The notes under the pieces were generated by a model, which was not told the origin of the DNA, did no database searches, and saw nothing but the letters and a program-made list of their open reading frames with translations. 7,031 nt of DNA. It comes from Candidatus Saccharibacteria bacterium UBA7683 (GTDB taxonomy: Bacteria > Patescibacteriota > Saccharimonadia > Saccharimonadales > UBA7683). The stretch covers positions 1 through 7,031 of the forward strand of contig DLGX01000004.1 of the NCBI GenBank assembly GCA_002482925.1. Direction: 5' to 3'. This document shows positions 6,156-7,031 of this stretch, piece by piece. Position 1 is the first letter of the stretch. Every line of letters starts with the position of its first letter. The translations under genes were made by a program, and so were the position numbers.

Positions 6156-6836
6156 TCAGCCTTCATTGACTTCGCTTTCATGCTGTTTTTCAGCGTTGGC
6201 ATGGATTCCATCAATCATTGTTTTTCTTACACCCAAAGTTACACCAAGATCAATCAGCGTAAAGCTCAACGTACCCCATGAATGTGGAGGTAATTTAGTC
6301 ATAACACCAGCACTTAACACAACGAAGTCACCTAAAGCACCTGCAATATTTACCGCAAAACCAGCTTTAAAAAGCTTACTGTCGTTCGCTTTTTCAGAAA
6401 TTTCTGGAATTCTTTGTTTAATTTTTAAAGGATTTCCGACTTTACTTCCAACAGCACCAAGCATCATTGCAGCACCACCCAACCACAAAACTTCGCTAGT
6501 AACAACGCCAGTTGCTACGTATGGCGCAGCCTCCATTACTTTATCTTTTGTGTTGCCCATAGGGTCTAGTAGAGCCGTGGCTGCAAGGCTTGTGGTAGTT
6601 GCACCTAAGCAAAGCTTCATTTTTTGCCTATTTAAGAAACCTCTGATACCCTCGCGTTCTGCTGTAGGTTCGATTGCGTCAGTAGCAACGTCTAATGGCG
6701 ATTCGGCTTCTATCAACGTGAACGTATCGACAAATTCAAGCTGACCTTGTTCATCGGTAATTTGATCAACATGAGGAGTACTTGTTTCTATTCCTAATAG
6801 TGGAGGTGGAACTGAGTCGAAGCTAGATGTGCTCAT
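6156..6836 (-). CDS. Putative multi-pass membrane protein, unknown function
   Basis: I do not recognise this 226-aa protein. Residues 1-60 form an acidic, Pro/Ser/Thr-rich and probably disordered tail. A short basic patch follows (REGIRGFLNRQKMK, 61-74). Then come about four hydrophobic stretches, roughly 75-91, 106-130, 155-180 and 186-203, rich in Gly and Ala, and a short charged C-terminus. There is no classical signal peptide at the N-terminus, so the acidic tail would stay on one face and the hydrophobic part would insert as a bundle. The start at 6836 is well supported by an AAGGA SD 6 bp upstream. It leads an operon with the acyltransferase, whose reading frame begins around its stop codon (TGA at 6158-6156), suggesting the two work on one process, perhaps modification of a membrane-associated substrate; that is inference. 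Expression is driven by the strong promoter at 6927-6955 and passes through a leader hairpin. Confidence 0.75.
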   Translation of the reverse strand: MSTSSFDSVPPPLLGIETSTPHVDQITDEQGQLEFVDTFTLIEAESPLDVATDAIEPTAEREGIRGFLNRQKMKLCLGATTTSLAATALLDPMGNTKDKVMEAAPYVATGVVTSEVLWLGGAAMMLGAVGSKVGNPLKIKQRIPEISEKANDSKLFKAGFAVNIAGALGDFVVLSAGVMTKLPPHSWGTLSFTLIDLGVTLGVRKTMIDGIHANAEKQHESEVNEG

Positions 6837-6843
6837 TTGATTT

Positions 6844-6848
6844 CCTTA
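6844..6848 (-). promoter_or_regulatory. Ribosome binding site of the 226-aa gene
   Basis: AAGGA lies about 6 bp before the ATG at 6836 on the minus strand. It fixes this start and contrasts with the umuD-like, glycosyltransferase and 210-aa genes, none of which has a recognisable SD. It is immediately after the leader hairpin and its U-rich tail, so hairpin folding could influence ribosome access. Confidence 0.6.
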
Positions 6849-6853
6849 AATTA

Positions 6854-6901
6854 AAATAAGCACAAGTATCCAAGCAAATGTTGAAGTACTCGTGCTTATT
6901 T
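6854..6901 (-). promoter_or_regulatory. Long hairpin in the 5' leader: possible attenuator
   Basis: Arms 6854-6868 and 6887-6901 are inverted repeats of 15 bp with one mismatch on the plus strand, which becomes a G-U pair in minus-strand RNA. After a bulged C the stem can continue five more pairs (UUCAA with UUGGA), closing a 7-nt loop (CAUUUGC). On the minus-strand transcript the 3' arm runs into UUUUAAUUU, as in an intrinsic terminator, and the SD follows within a few nucleotides. It lies wholly between the predicted transcription start (about 6920) and the start codon. It could end transcription early, stabilise the mRNA, or be bound by a protein. No gene ends here, so it is not an ordinary end-of-gene terminator. 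Confidence 0.65.
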
Positions 6902-6926
6902 GTAAATAATTTCTAAACTAAGTCAA

Positions 6927-6955
6927 ATTATAGCTAATTATGGTGTTTTTGTCAA
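6927..6955 (-). promoter_or_regulatory. Perfect-consensus sigma70 promoter
   Basis: The minus strand carries TTGACA (6955-6950), a 17-bp spacer, and TATAAT (6932-6927): consensus in both hexamers and in spacing. Transcription should begin near 6920, giving a leader of about 84 nt before the ATG at 6836. Such a strong promoter suggests high expression unless the downstream leader hairpin or a repressor restrains it. Confidence 0.85.
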
Positions 6956-7007
6956 GCATTTTATTATCACTGTTTGCTTTGGTATGCTATCAAGTACAAA
7001 GGAAGAC

Positions 7008-7031
7008 ATGTACAAAATTGCAATTATTGAA
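7008..7031 (+). CDS. Start of a divergent gene, possibly a response regulator (cut by window edge)
   Basis: Eight codons read MYKIAIIE before the window ends. An SD (AAAGGAAG, 6998-7005) precedes the ATG closely. The pattern of a basic residue, then a hydrophobic beta strand ending in an acidic residue, is the usual start of CheY-type receiver domains (KIAIIEDD...), in which the next residues would be the metal-binding acidic pair. Only eight residues are visible, so other Rossmann-like beginnings are possible. An extended -10-like TGGTATGCT (6980-6988) lies upstream, without a convincing -35. If it is a regulator, it is a candidate partner for the kinase at 2461-4638, or it may control the divergent membrane protein-acyltransferase operon. 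Confidence 0.45.

Noticed and set aside
6046..6744. A 232-codon plus-strand frame
   Set aside because: It is antisense to two minus-strand genes that have a promoter, an SD and (for the GNAT) domain motifs. Its Ser/Ala/Pro-rich product looks like an antisense shadow.
6994..7016. Direct repeat GTACAAA (6994-7000 and 7010-7016) around the start of the right-edge gene
   Set aside because: Seven bases in an AT-rich region, one copy inside the coding start; too short to support an operator.
1..7031. CRISPR array, tRNA/rRNA gene, transposon ends or long direct repeats
   Set aside because: None was seen; the only sizeable repeat is the leader inverted repeat at 6854-6901, and no transposase or integrase sequence is present.

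Overview
The window looks like chromosomal DNA from a low-to-moderate GC bacterium, most plausibly a Candidate Phyla Radiation lineage such as Saccharibacteria (TM7). That placement is an inference from gene style: a multi-pass membrane histidine kinase with a GAF domain, short intergenic gaps, several starts without a Shine-Dalgarno (SD) sequence, and ORFans. No marker gene proves it. TGA is used as a true stop: the umuD-like and the 226-codon genes both end on TGA at or near where a protein end is expected. This argues against the recoded Gracilibacteria/Absconditabacteria, where TGA is glycine.

Layout. (1) 1-1248, minus: a umuD-like gene followed, with an ATGA overlap, by umuC, which runs off the left edge. 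This is an error-prone Y-family polymerase module. (2) 1249-1324: a 76-bp divergent intergenic region with interlocking -10 boxes. (3) 1325-2422, plus: a GT4-type glycosyltransferase, converging on the next operon with 38 bp between them and no clear terminator. (4) 2461-5273, minus: an unrecognised 210-aa protein and a 725-aa membrane histidine kinase, 2 bp apart and behind one promoter. (5) 5366-6836, minus: a 226-aa putative membrane protein followed by a GNAT-type acyltransferase. They are driven by a perfect-consensus sigma70 promoter whose leader carries a long hairpin just before the ribosome binding site. (6) 7008-7031, plus: the first eight codons of a divergent gene whose N-terminus looks like a response regulator.

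The most notable points are three. The umuD-like gene is encoded already in the short UmuD'-like form and lacks the catalytic serine of the S24 self-cleaving peptidases. The 5' leader at 6854-6901 looks like an attenuator or RNA-control element. A kinase with an unknown co-transcribed partner and a possible response regulator lie in the same neighbourhood. Every other gap between genes is under 175 bp and holds only the promoter signals listed.
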